DNA of 64,000 nucleotides from Bryobacteraceae bacterium (lineage in GTDB: Bacteria > Acidobacteriota > Terriglobia > Bryobacterales > Bryobacteraceae). Made by a program: the position numbers and the translations under genes. The stretch is from positions 186,001 to 250,000 of the forward strand of contig JAHDVK010000002.1 in the NCBI GenBank assembly GCA_023384675.1, written 5' to 3'. Below are positions 9,088 through 21,100 of this stretch, one piece after another. Position 1 is the stretch's first letter, and each line of letters starts with the position of its first letter. The notes below the pieces were generated by a model, which saw nothing but the letters and a program-made list of their open reading frames with translations, made no database searches and was not told the origin of the DNA.

Positions 9088-9149
9088 TTGCCAAGCGCCT
9101 CCAGTTGGAATTAGCTATCAGCTTAGCTGATTCTGGAGGCGCTTGGCAA
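9088..9149 (-). promoter_or_regulatory. Long inverted repeat sequestering the ribosome binding site of the small secreted protein
   Basis: Reading the minus strand, TTGCCAAGCGCCTCCAG (9149-9133) and CTGGAGGCGCTTGGCAA (9104-9088) are perfect 17-base complements separated by 28 bases. The spacer is itself nearly palindromic (AATCAGCT facing AGCTAATT, one mismatch). The 3' arm ends at the base before the ATG and contains the GGAGG. Folded, it would hide the Shine-Dalgarno sequence. No T-run follows on either strand, so it does not look like an intrinsic terminator. It starts 20 bases after the citrate synthase stop. Confidence 0.8.
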
Positions 9150-9168
9150 GATTCAGAGAGATATGCGT

Positions 9169-10479
9169 CTACGCTTTGACGGTCTGGGCCGGGGAGCGCT
9201 CCTCGATGGGCACGAAGTGGCGTTCGCCCTCGCCGGTGTAAACCTGGCGGGGCCGGGCGATCTTCTGTTCGGGATCGAGCAGCATCTCCTGCCACTGCGC
9301 CAGCCAGCCGACGACGCGCGGGATGGCGAACAGCACGGTGAAGATGTCGGGACGGAAGCCCATCGCCTGGTAGATGATCCCGGAGTAGAAGTCCACGTTG
9401 GGATAGAGCTTGCGTTCGATGAAGTAATCGTCGCTCAGCGCGATGCGTTCGAGTTCGAGAGCCATCTCGATGCGGTTGTTGTGTCCGGTGACTTCGAAGA
9501 CGCGGTCGGCGGCCCACTTGATGATGCGCGCGCGCGGATCGTAATTCTTGTAGACCCGGTGCCCGAAGCCCATCAGTTTCACTTCGCCCTTCTTAACGCG
9601 TTCGATGTAAGCCGGGATCGCGGTCTTTTCGCCGATCTCGTCGAGCATCTTGAGGACTTCCTCGTTGGCGCCGCCATGCAGCGGGCCGGAGAGTGCGGCG
9701 GCGGCCCCGGCGACCGAGACGTAGGGGTCGGCCAGCGCGCTGCCGATGCAGCGCATCGTGTTGGTGGAGCAGTTCTGCTCGTGGTCGGCGTGAAGGATGA
9801 AGAGAATGTCGAGCACGCGGGCCAGGGTGGGGTCGGCAACGTACTTCGGCTCCACCATTTTCCACATCATGTTCATGAAGTTCGCGGTGTAGCTGAGGTC
9901 GTTGTCGGGATAGACATAGGGCAGGCCAAACTGATGGCGGTAGCAGTAGGCGCAGATGGTCGGCATTTTGGCGATGAGCCGGACAATGTGGCGGCTGCGG
10001 ATCACGGGGTCGTGGACGTGCTTGGCGTCCGGGTAAACGGTGGAAAGTGCGGCCACGGTGGAGATCAACATCCCCATCGGGTGGGCATTGTAGCGGAACC
10101 CCTCGAGGAACTTCTTGGTGGTCTCGTGGAGCATCGTGTGGCGCTTCACGCGAGTGACCCAGGCGGAGAGATCCTCCTGAGGGGGCAGTTCGCCGTTCAG
10201 CAGGAGATGGGCGACCTCGAGGAACGTGCACTTCTCGGCGAGTTCCTCGATCGGATAACCCCGGTAGCGGAGTATTCCCTTGTCGCCGTCGATAAAGGTG
10301 ATGGCGCTGCGGCAGGAGGCCGTGTTCAGGAAGGCCGGATCGTAGGTCATCATGCCGAAGTCTTCGGGATGAACTTTGATCTGCTTGAGGGCCTTCGCGC
10401 GAATGTTGTCATCCTCGACCGGAATGTCATACTGCTTACCGGTGCGATGGTCGGTGATGGTAATACTGTTGGAATCCAT
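9169..10479 (-). CDS. gltA: Citrate synthase (type II)
   Basis: The 436-residue protein catalyses condensation of acetyl-CoA and oxaloacetate in the TCA cycle. Active-site blocks are visible: the histidine-containing LHADHEQNCSTNTMR, the SGPLHGGANEEV segment, and the GFGHRVYKNYDPR block. The N-terminal beta-rich domain (DIPVEDDNIRAKALKQI) is typical of the hexameric Gram-negative type. The ATG at 10479 follows GGAGG at eight bases; the open frame upstream of it (to 10686) is not plausible coding. A 14-bp palindrome centred on CTCGAG lies just upstream (10498-10511). The upstream minus-strand sequence has a TAATAT -10-like element near 10529, without a good -35. Confidence 0.95.
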   Translation of the reverse strand: MDSNSITITDHRTGKQYDIPVEDDNIRAKALKQIKVHPEDFGMMTYDPAFLNTASCRSAITFIDGDKGILRYRGYPIEELAEKCTFLEVAHLLLNGELPPQEDLSAWVTRVKRHTMLHETTKKFLEGFRYNAHPMGMLISTVAALSTVYPDAKHVHDPVIRSRHIVRLIAKMPTICAYCYRHQFGLPYVYPDNDLSYTANFMNMMWKMVEPKYVADPTLARVLDILFILHADHEQNCSTNTMRCIGSALADPYVSVAGAAAALSGPLHGGANEEVLKMLDEIGEKTAIPAYIERVKKGEVKLMGFGHRVYKNYDPRARIIKWAADRVFEVTGHNNRIEMALELERIALSDDYFIERKLYPNVDFYSGIIYQAMGFRPDIFTVLFAIPRVVGWLAQWQEMLLDPEQKIARPRQVYTGEGERHFVPIEERSPAQTVKA

Positions 10480-10613
10480 AGATATACCTCCATCCGGCGG
10501 CCTCGAGGCCGTCAGGCGCTGTACACAGATATTAGAACCCGAAACTCTTGTCGTGTCCAGGAAAACCGTACGAATGGGGGTGCTGCATTTCTCAACGGGC
10601 ACCGTGGAAAAAT

Positions 10614-11993
10614 TCAGCAAGGTACAGGCAATAGGGTACCACGGCCAAGGAGCCAGTAGGGGTCGAACTGCCGCTTTATGGTGCACATTCCCGCGATTTG
10701 GGTGGGGGAGTACTCCAGAGCCAGTAGGTGTGCTTTCTTTTTCCCCAGTCCATGTTCGGCGCTGACGGTGCCGCCGAGGCGCACGGCTTCGGCGGCGAAC
10801 TCACGGATCAGGCCGGGGGCGGATTCGGCCTCGGCCTGGCTGGCGGGCAACAGATTGACGTGGACGTGGGCGTCTCCGATATGCCCGAAAATGCAATAGC
10901 TGCCGGGGAACAGGCGGTCGAGGCGATCGAGATAGAAGCGCATCATGGCCTGGTTGTGCTCGACGGGCACCGCGAAGTCAGTGCCCAGTTTGCCGTGACC
11001 CAGAAGCCGGACGCGGTCGTTCACCAGTTCGGGAAGGGTATGGCGGAAGACGCGGAAACGTTCGCGGTCAGCGGGGGTATCGCCGAACCAGGAATCTACG
11101 AGGCCGCCCGCGGAATCTAGCCGTTCGAGCCATTGTTCGACGGGGTCGCCGGGGAGACCGTCGAGGATCTGTTCGACAAGCAGGGCGGAGGCGGCGGCGG
11201 CGGGCAGATCCGGGTAGCGGCTCCGCAGCAGTCCGAGCGAGTGGCGGTCGAAGTATTCGAGCATGCGGAGCTGAGGGATGGCGCGCCAGGCATCGACGGC
11301 GGCGAGCGCCTGTTCGGGTTCGGGAAAGAAGATGACGCCTGTCAACAGGTTCCCGGGCGCGGCGAGCAGGCTCAGCTCGGCTTCGAGGACGATCCCGAGC
11401 GTACCTTCGGAGCCGCAGAACAGGTCCACCCAATCAAACGGTTCGCGCACGTAGTAACCGGCGGTGTGCTTGCGGGCGCGCGGAGCGGGCAGCGGGGTGA
11501 CGGGGAAATCGATCCGTTCGCCGCGGCGGAAGGTGCGGACTGAGCCATCCATGAAGGCCACGGTGAGGGCGCGGATCCAGTGCCGGGTAGAGCCATAGAG
11601 AAAGCTGCGGCTGCCGGAGGCGTTGGTCGAGATGGCGCCGCCCACCGAAGCCGACCACTCGGTGGGGTCGGGCGGAAAGAGCCGGTGCTGGCGGGCGGCG
11701 GCGGCATGCAGATCGGCGAGGGGAACACCGGCGCCGGCGACGGCGGTTTCGCCGGCGATTTCGAGGCGGCGGAAGCGGTCAGTGGAAAGGATCAGGCCGC
11801 CGTTGGGGCAGCGGCCGCCGGTGACGCCGGTACCGGCGCCGGAGGCGGTGACGGGCTCGCACCGCAGGGTGCATTCCTGGAGCAGCGCGGCGGCCTCCTC
11901 GGCCGTGGCGGGGCAGGCCAGGCGGGCGGCATGTCCGCGGTAGCCGGAGGCATCCTCGAGCCAGGATTCAGCGAAACCGTGATCGGCCGGCAT
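10614..11993 (-). CDS. GlcD-like FAD-binding oxidase (glycolate or D-lactate dehydrogenase type)
   Basis: The 459-residue protein has an FAD_binding_4 (PCMH-type) domain with ASGAGTGVTGG near residue 55 and DPTEWSASVGGAISTNASG near residue 110. The C-terminal FAD-oxidase domain follows, with FGHIGDAHVHVNL, and near the end SAEHGLGKKKAHLL carries the conserved active-site histidine and glutamate. Such enzymes oxidise 2-hydroxy acids such as glycolate or D-lactate. The substrate is not fixed by sequence. No GlcE or GlcF subunit is adjacent. I prefer the ATG at 11993, with GAGG nine bases upstream; a TTG at 12008 overlapping the RNase J stop is also possible. The gene follows rnj directly. Confidence 0.85.
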   Translation of the reverse strand: MPADHGFAESWLEDASGYRGHAARLACPATAEEAAALLQECTLRCEPVTASGAGTGVTGGRCPNGGLILSTDRFRRLEIAGETAVAGAGVPLADLHAAAARQHRLFPPDPTEWSASVGGAISTNASGSRSFLYGSTRHWIRALTVAFMDGSVRTFRRGERIDFPVTPLPAPRARKHTAGYYVREPFDWVDLFCGSEGTLGIVLEAELSLLAAPGNLLTGVIFFPEPEQALAAVDAWRAIPQLRMLEYFDRHSLGLLRSRYPDLPAAAASALLVEQILDGLPGDPVEQWLERLDSAGGLVDSWFGDTPADRERFRVFRHTLPELVNDRVRLLGHGKLGTDFAVPVEHNQAMMRFYLDRLDRLFPGSYCIFGHIGDAHVHVNLLPASQAEAESAPGLIREFAAEAVRLGGTVSAEHGLGKKKAHLLALEYSPTQIAGMCTIKRQFDPYWLLGRGTLLPVPC

Positions 11994-12004
11994 CGCCCCG
12001 AGCC

Positions 12005-13669
12005 TCAAACCTCCAGGATCACGGGCATGATCAACGGACGCCGTGAGGTCTGTTTGTTCAGGTAGCGCCTCAAATCCGCGCGGATCTTCTCCTGCATCAC
12101 GCCCCAGTCCGTGCGCTCCTCTTTGGAGGAGGATTCAAGCGTCTTCAAGACTACTTCCCGGGCCTTGCCGAGCACTTCCCGGTCCTCTAACGAGACGAAT
12201 CCCCGCGACACCAACTCCGGCGGCCCTTCGCTGCGCCCGGTGTTTTTGTCGATCGCGATGATCGGGATCACGAATCCATCCTCCGACAAATGACGGCGAT
12301 CCCGGATGACGATGTCCTCAACGACCTCGTCCACTGATCCCGAATCAATGCAGACGCGCCCGACCGTCACCTTCTGACCGCGGCGCGCCCCGTGCCGGTC
12401 GATTTCCAGGGACTGGCCGGTTTCCAGGACAAACGTTTCCTCCAGCCCAGCGCCTTTCAATTGCGAGGCCAGCGCCGCGTGTTTCGACATTTGCCAATAT
12501 TCCCCATGGAGCGGCACGAAGTAGCGCGGCCTCACAAGGTTCAACATCAGCTTCAATTCCTCTTGCGCACCGTGCCCGGAGACATGGATGGGAGGATTCA
12601 TGTGCCCGGCGACGACTTCTGCCCCGCGGCGGGCGATGTGGTTCATCATGCGGCCAATCGCCTTCTCATTTCCGGGGATGATGCGGGCCGAATGGATCAC
12701 GAGATCCCCCGTATCGAGCGAAAGATGTTTGTGATTATCTACCGCGATGCGGCTCATCGCGGACATCGGTTCGCCCTGCGTACCAGCCACAACCACTACG
12801 ACCTTGGCCGGGTTTGCCTGCATGATGTCCTGCGGACGCAACAAGATGCCGTCGGGGATCTGTAGAAGCCCCTGGGCGTGGGCGATCTCCGAGACCGATG
12901 TCATCGAGCGCCCGATAAAGGCTACTTTGCGTCCGTAGTCGGCTGCCACATCCAGGATCTGCTGCATCCGGTGGACGGACGATGAGAAAATCGTGAACAC
13001 GATCCGCCGTTCCGCCCGATTGAAGATCTCTTCAAACCGCGGCACCACCGACCGTTCGCTTGGCGTGTAGCCGGATCGATCCACGTTCGTCGAATCCGAC
13101 ATCAGTAGCAGCACTCCGCGCTTGCCGTATTCAGCGAAAGAGTGCAGGTCGAACGGTTTGTTGTCGGTCGGCGTGGGATCGATTTTGAAGTCGCTGGTGT
13201 GGATGATCACCCCAAGCGGTGTGGTGATCGCCAGCGCCACGCAACTGGACGTTGAGTGCGTCACGTGGATGAACTCGACCCGAAAGGGCCCCAGTTCGAC
13301 CGAATCCCCAGGCTTCACAGGGTTCAGTTTCGGCTTCTCGATGGTGTGTTCGCTGAGGCGCCGTTCCACAAGCGAGAGCGTGAAGCGGGTTCCATAGACG
13401 GGTACGTCAAACTCCGCAAGGAAAAATGGCACGCTGCCGATGTGGTCCTCGTGCCCATGCGTCAAAACCAAGCCCCGGACGAACTCGCGGTTGTTCTCCA
13501 AGTAGGAAAAATCCGGGATAACGACATCGACCCCGAGGAGTTCGGCGTCAGGAAACATCATCCCGGAGTCGATCACAATGATGTCGTCGCCGTAGCGCAA
13601 CGCCATGCAGTTCATTCCGAACTCGCCGAGTCCGCCTAGCGGGATCACCTGCAGTTTTCTGTCGGGCAT
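12005..13669 (-). CDS. rnj: Ribonuclease J
   Basis: The 554-residue protein is a metallo-beta-lactamase/beta-CASP ribonuclease that processes and degrades mRNA with 5'-3' exonuclease and endonuclease activity. Signatures: LGGLGEFGMNCM at the N-terminus, the zinc motif THGHEDH near residue 70, SDSTN near 195, the beta-CASP core near 230-370 with NPPIHVSGHGAQEE, and the C-terminal RNase J domain with VCIDSGSVDEVVEDIVIRDR. Length is normal. No clear Shine-Dalgarno precedes the ATG at 13669. The gene lies 73 bases beyond a promoter-hairpin-terminator unit (13742-13891), which could be an attenuated leader or an independent small RNA. Confidence 0.95.
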   Translation of the reverse strand: MPDRKLQVIPLGGLGEFGMNCMALRYGDDIIVIDSGMMFPDAELLGVDVVIPDFSYLENNREFVRGLVLTHGHEDHIGSVPFFLAEFDVPVYGTRFTLSLVERRLSEHTIEKPKLNPVKPGDSVELGPFRVEFIHVTHSTSSCVALAITTPLGVIIHTSDFKIDPTPTDNKPFDLHSFAEYGKRGVLLLMSDSTNVDRSGYTPSERSVVPRFEEIFNRAERRIVFTIFSSSVHRMQQILDVAADYGRKVAFIGRSMTSVSEIAHAQGLLQIPDGILLRPQDIMQANPAKVVVVVAGTQGEPMSAMSRIAVDNHKHLSLDTGDLVIHSARIIPGNEKAIGRMMNHIARRGAEVVAGHMNPPIHVSGHGAQEELKLMLNLVRPRYFVPLHGEYWQMSKHAALASQLKGAGLEETFVLETGQSLEIDRHGARRGQKVTVGRVCIDSGSVDEVVEDIVIRDRRHLSEDGFVIPIIAIDKNTGRSEGPPELVSRGFVSLEDREVLGKAREVVLKTLESSSKEERTDWGVMQEKIRADLRRYLNKQTSRRPLIMPVILEV

Positions 13670-13741
13670 AGAGGTTGTGGAAGATCTTAGGTCGGGCTGC
13701 CGCCCGCCTTTCAGGATAGCGCAACCTGGACATCGCAGCCG

Positions 13742-13856
13742 AAAATAAGAAGGCCCACCTCTACCGGCGGGCCTTCAAACAACCCCGGACACCCGGGGTC
13801 TGATGTTCAATGGGAGAAACAGATTCCACGGTCTCGCAACCGGAAAACCTGTATGT
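13742..13856 (-). ncRNA. Candidate small RNA or attenuated leader upstream of RNase J
   Basis: A sigma70-like promoter (13863-13891) predicts a transcript starting near 13856. It would run about 115 bases through a CGGT/ACCG hairpin and an ACCCCGG/CCGGGGT hairpin (13782-13799). It would end at a GAAGGCCC/GGGCCTTC stem (13749-13776) followed on the RNA by TTATTTTC, an intrinsic terminator. No open frame of note lies in it. It does not obviously match tmRNA, SRP RNA or RNase P. A divergent 6S-type RNA or a leader controlling rnj are the two ideas worth testing. Confidence 0.55.
13749..13776 (-). terminator. Intrinsic terminator ending the leader / small RNA
   Basis: An 8-bp perfect stem (GAAGGCCC with GGGCCTTC) with a 12-base loop is followed on the minus strand by TTATTTTC. 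It is active only in the minus direction by this criterion, since the plus side continues into AAACAACC. Confidence 0.65.
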
Positions 13857-13862
13857 GATTAG

Positions 13863-13891
13863 AGCGTAGTGCCTCGGGCAGGGTAAGTCAA
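13863..13891 (-). promoter_or_regulatory. Sigma70-type promoter for the RNase J leader / small RNA
   Basis: On the minus strand TTGACT (13891-13886) and TACGCT (13868-13863) are separated by exactly 17 bases. It is followed by a noncoding stretch with strong hairpins, which supports real promoter function. The remaining bases from 13892 to 14041 hold no gene that I can support. Confidence 0.6.
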
Positions 13892-14041
13892 GGGAAAATC
13901 CCGGTTTTCGGAAGTTCCTCGTAAGTTGTTATAAATAGGTTGTTTATTACCGATTCGAGGGGAGCGTCAAGCTTGGCAACCAAATTGCGCCCCTGTCCTT
14001 CCGGATGGGGAAATCGCTCTAACTTTGCGGATATCCGAGGC

Positions 14042-15037
14042 TTATTGATCGCCGAGGTCGAGGATTGTGATGGTGGCCTCGGAACCGTGTACGCGCCGGT
14101 GACGCCGCCGCAAGAGAAACCAAAGGCCTGAAAAGCAGAGCCCACCCACAATGCACGACACCAGTAGAAATCCTGTCAGCTCGAAGATCGCAATTAACAT
14201 ACCGCCCACGTTCGGCATGGGCGGATCCTTAGTGGCTTCGTTCCAGACGAAGTTCAGATCGTACGTCACGGCCTCCAGAAGGGGCTGAGTCACTGCGGGA
14301 TCCGGGCTGCTGGGAATGACGGCGATCAGTGAACCACTACGTTTGACGTGAAAATCCTGCTGCTGTTCGAATCCGGGCAGACGCGCGCGGGCGACTTGCG
14401 GAGTCGGGTAATAGAAGACGGTCATTCCTACAGGACCGGCGCTGGTATTGAACCGGGCGACGAGCGCCTCGGCCGAGTCCTCGAAGCCCGCGAGAACCGG
14501 ATCGATGCGCGGCTCGAACCGGCGCAGGGAATCCACGCCCAAAACGTAGCGTTCGGAGTTGCGAATGCGGCCGTTTTCGGGGACGAAAGCGGGCAGTTTG
14601 GGCAGACCTCCGCCCGAACGCAGGCTGGGCAGCGCTTCGTAGAGCGCGGCGAGCTCAGCGGGCAGCGGGCGCCACCCCTCGAACACGAACACATGGTTCA
14701 TGTGCGCCATGTACTGAGCGCCGGGCGTGGCGCACAGTGTTATCGAATCGCGTGCCGGGGTGCAGTTCTCGGGGCGCAGGAACTGAAACCACGCCAGACC
14801 TGAGGTGGAGTCGGCCAGCCGGTAGGCAGTAGCCTGGAAAGCGCCGATCGGCCCGCTATAGGAGGCGCGTTCGGCGGCCTCGCCCTGGTATTCGGACCAC
14901 AGGGCGCGGTCCTGGTCCGCGATGGTGAGGATTTCGGTCGTCGTGCGCCGGTGTTCGCGCCACTGTTCGGGCCAGATCTGGCTCAACGCCGGGGCGGCCA
15001 GCGCGAGCAGGCACACGGTGATCCGGAACAGATCCAT
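14042..15037 (-). CDS. Secreted, C-terminally membrane-anchored protein of unknown function (possibly DUF6599-like)
   Basis: From the ATG at 15037 the 331-residue product opens with a signal peptide (LFRITVCLLALAAPALS). A soluble region follows with WSEYQGEAAERASY and an AYRLADSTSGLAWFQFL stretch, resembling the acidobacterial family I know as DUF6599; that assignment is from memory and tentative. A hydrophobic helix at about residues 282-305 is followed by an Arg-rich cytoplasmic tail (LLRRRHRRVHG). A longer start at 15079 would overlap the 3' end of secA by 16 bases. It follows secA on the same strand and may be cotranscribed with it. Confidence 0.6.
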   Translation of the reverse strand: MDLFRITVCLLALAAPALSQIWPEQWREHRRTTTEILTIADQDRALWSEYQGEAAERASYSGPIGAFQATAYRLADSTSGLAWFQFLRPENCTPARDSITLCATPGAQYMAHMNHVFVFEGWRPLPAELAALYEALPSLRSGGGLPKLPAFVPENGRIRNSERYVLGVDSLRRFEPRIDPVLAGFEDSAEALVARFNTSAGPVGMTVFYYPTPQVARARLPGFEQQQDFHVKRSGSLIAVIPSSPDPAVTQPLLEAVTYDLNFVWNEATKDPPMPNVGGMLIAIFELTGFLLVSCIVGGLCFSGLWFLLRRRHRRVHGSEATITILDLGDQ

Positions 15038-15063
15038 GCCTGTTTGGACACCGCCGCCGCGGA

Positions 15064-17931
<2,868 letters not shown>

Positions 17932-18144
17932 GAAATGGGCCGCAGCTACCATCTTAGCGCACGCAGACGGCAGACCCGCCGGTTTGAGGGGGGGATCGCG
18001 CCCGGAGAACGCGGGCTGAAATCCACCACCGCTGCACGCAAATCGAGCCGGATTCGCGTGAGCCGGTCCTTCGCAAGCTCAGATCACCCCCCGTACGGAT
18101 ACCGGGCGAATCGAGGAATTTTACATGGCGCCGTGCTGCGCCGG

Positions 18145-21100
18145 TCAGAACGACACGCGGCCGGCGAACTGCATGCTGCGGTTGTCGCCCACCAAGCCGT
18201 TGATCTGGCCGACGGTGGGCGAACCGATGGCGGAGTTCGGGAAGCCGAAGTACGGGGTATTGGTGAGGTTGAAGGCCTCCCAGCGGAAGTTGAATTTTAC
18301 TTTCTCGGTGATATTGAAGGTCTTGGTGACCGACGTGTCGAAGTTGAGAATGCCGGGCGAGTAAAACACGCCGCGGGGCGCATTACCGTAGGAGGTGTTG
18401 GGCGGGGGCGCGACGAAGGCCGAGGGGTCGAACCAGCGGGCGCGGTCGGCGCCCGAGATTCGGCCGTCAGCGATGCGGTCGGGCCACGACGGCGCGCCGT
18501 TGTTGACGCCGTTCTGGAGGCCGACGTTGAAGGGACGGCCGGTGGTGCCGGTGACGATGCCGCCCACCTGCCAGCCGCCCACAACCGCGTCGAGGAAGCG
18601 GTTCTGGATGTCGAACTGGCGGCCGCGGCCCCACGGCAGGTCGTAGAGGCCGTTGATGACCGCGCGGTGTTTGACGTCGAAGCCGGAGGGGCCGCGGTAG
18701 CAGCGCATGCAGGTCCAGGTGAGCGGGCCGCCGGTTGAGCCGCCGCCCGAGGCGACCGAGCCGCCGAAGTCCAGGCTCTTGCCGAAGGTGTAAACACCCA
18801 GCAGGCTGAAGCCACGGGTAAACTGCCGCTGCACCCGCATGGTCATGCCATGGTAGGTGCTCATGTTCATGGGCTCGAAGATGGTGATGTTGGCGATGTC
18901 GCGCAGAGCCTGGTAGGGGCGGCGGTCGGCGACCGAACCGGGGCCAATGGCGACCTCGTTGTGATTTCTGGCCGCGAGCAAGTTGATTCCCCGGCTACCG
19001 ACGTAGCCGAGTTCGGCCATCCAGTCGGCGCCGATTTGCCGTTGGACGGTCATCGACCAGGTCTGGGCGTATTGAGTCGGGTTGTTGAAGCTGTATCCGC
19101 GCACCGCCGGCCGGCGTGCGTTGATTTCGGCGGTGGTTTGCGGCTTGAGCGGCAGGAGCGGGCCGAAGGGCTGGTCGATGCGCGGGACCGCCGAGTAATC
19201 GACCAGGTTGTCGCCGAGGGCGAACTGCTCGCTGAACAAATGGGGCACGCCCTGCGGCAGCATGTTCGAGGCCGAAACGGGCTCAGGGAAGTAGCTCAAG
19301 GCATACCCGCCGCGCAGAATCGTCTTCTGGTCGCCGAACATGTCGTACGCGAAGCCGAAGCGGGGGCCGAAATTGTTACGGTCGGTGTTGCGCAGGGTTC
19401 GCGAATAGCCGCCTTCGTTGGCATAGGCGAACATCAGCGTGGTCAAGTCGAAGGAGGTCATGCGGTCGTACCACTCGGTTTCAGGCGAGTAAATTTCGTA
19501 ACGCACGCCCAGGTTCAGGGTCAGGCGGCGGCTGACCTTCCAGTCGTCCTGGAAGAACCACGCGTTCTCCCAGGCCCGGAGGCCCGGAGTGCCGAGCAGG
19601 AAGCCGCGGTCGCCCGTCTGGACCAGGCCAAGCAGCAGGGAGGCGAAACCGGTGCCCGTACCGCCGGGACTGACGGGGTTCTGGACAAAACCGCGGTTGA
19701 AGTTGAGGGTGCCGCGAGTGGACTGGTTGGTGAAGGGGGAAATGTCGCGGCGGACGACGTGATAGCCGAATTTCAGATTATGGGTGGCGCGGGTCCAGTA
19801 GATGTTGTAGTCGATCTGGTAGTTGGTCTGTTTGGGACGCGCGGGGAGGAAGCCCGGGCCGCCGGAAAGCCCCGTGAAATCGGCGATGTTCATGGTGGGG
19901 AGCCCGGTGGAGTTATCGGTCAGGTTGACGTTGCGGATACCCAGAGAAGAGGCGGCCTGTGTGCCGAAATCGGACTGCACGGTGGAGGGATTCGTGCGTG
20001 CCCAGCCGGCGCGAAACTCGCCGACAACAGAGGGACTCCAGACGCGCGACCAGTTGAACGCGCCGCCATTTGTGCGCAGGCGGGTAAACTGGATGCCCGC
20101 AACGAAGGGACCGAGGTCGAATCTTTGGGCGGCTTCGGCCGGTGTCGGCAGGCAGCAGTTGGCCTGGCCTTGCGGTGCATCGAGGTCGTACCATTGCTGC
20201 GCGAAGCGGAAGAAGATCGAGTCCTTGGAGGAGGCCTGGTAGTCCAGCCTGGTGGTGTACTGGTTGTCGTCGATTACGCGATTGGCGACCGACTGGAAGT
20301 TCAGGAAATTGCCGCCGAACTGGCCGGGCGAGTTGGGCATGGGGTAGATGGACGCCACGTTGCTCGCGACCTGGCCGATCCGGGCCGATGGGATCACATT
20401 GTTGGGGAACTGATCGCGGAGGAACTGGTTGGGGTTGGCAGGGTTGGTGCGTGTCGTGAAAGGATCAAAAATGCGGATGAGGCCGCCGCTGCCCGTGAAA
20501 TTGCTGAAGTCGCCTCCGCGTACGGCGGCGGTCGGCACCGTGTTCAGATAGTCGAGGCCGCGCAGTTCCCGCTGGCCGGCATAGTCCGCGAAGTAGAACA
20601 GCCTGTTCTTGAGGATCGCCCCGCTGGAGGCCGCGCCCATCTGGTGGCGGCGGAAAGGCGGCTTCTTCGGCAGCACCTGAGGCGACTGGAAGAAACTGCG
20701 CGCGTCGAAGACGATATTGCGGTGGAACCAGAACGCGGTCCCGTGGAAGTCGTTTGTGCCCGAGCGGGTGGAGACGGACACGACTCCCGCGCCGCGGCCG
20801 AACTCCGCCGAAAACGAACCCGTCAGCACCTTGAACTCGCGGACCGATTCAAGCGACGGCTGCACGATCACGGTATTGAATGTGTATTCGTTATTGTCGA
20901 TGCCGTCGACCAGCCAGCCATTCGCGTTGGCGCGCTGGCCCAAAGGATTGTAATTCGAGGCCGCGCGCGGATTGAACGTGGAGGCCCCCGAGAGGTTTTC
21001 GCCCGCCTGGCCGGGCGTGACGCCGGGGGCCAGGTAAACCAGTTGCGCGAAGTTGCGGCCATTGAGCGGGAGTTCCTGCACCGCGCGCTGCTCGATCACC

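Noticed and set aside
10498-10511. 14-bp palindrome centred on CTCGAG upstream of gltA
   Set aside because: Short, GC-rich and without a second site; may be chance in this base composition.
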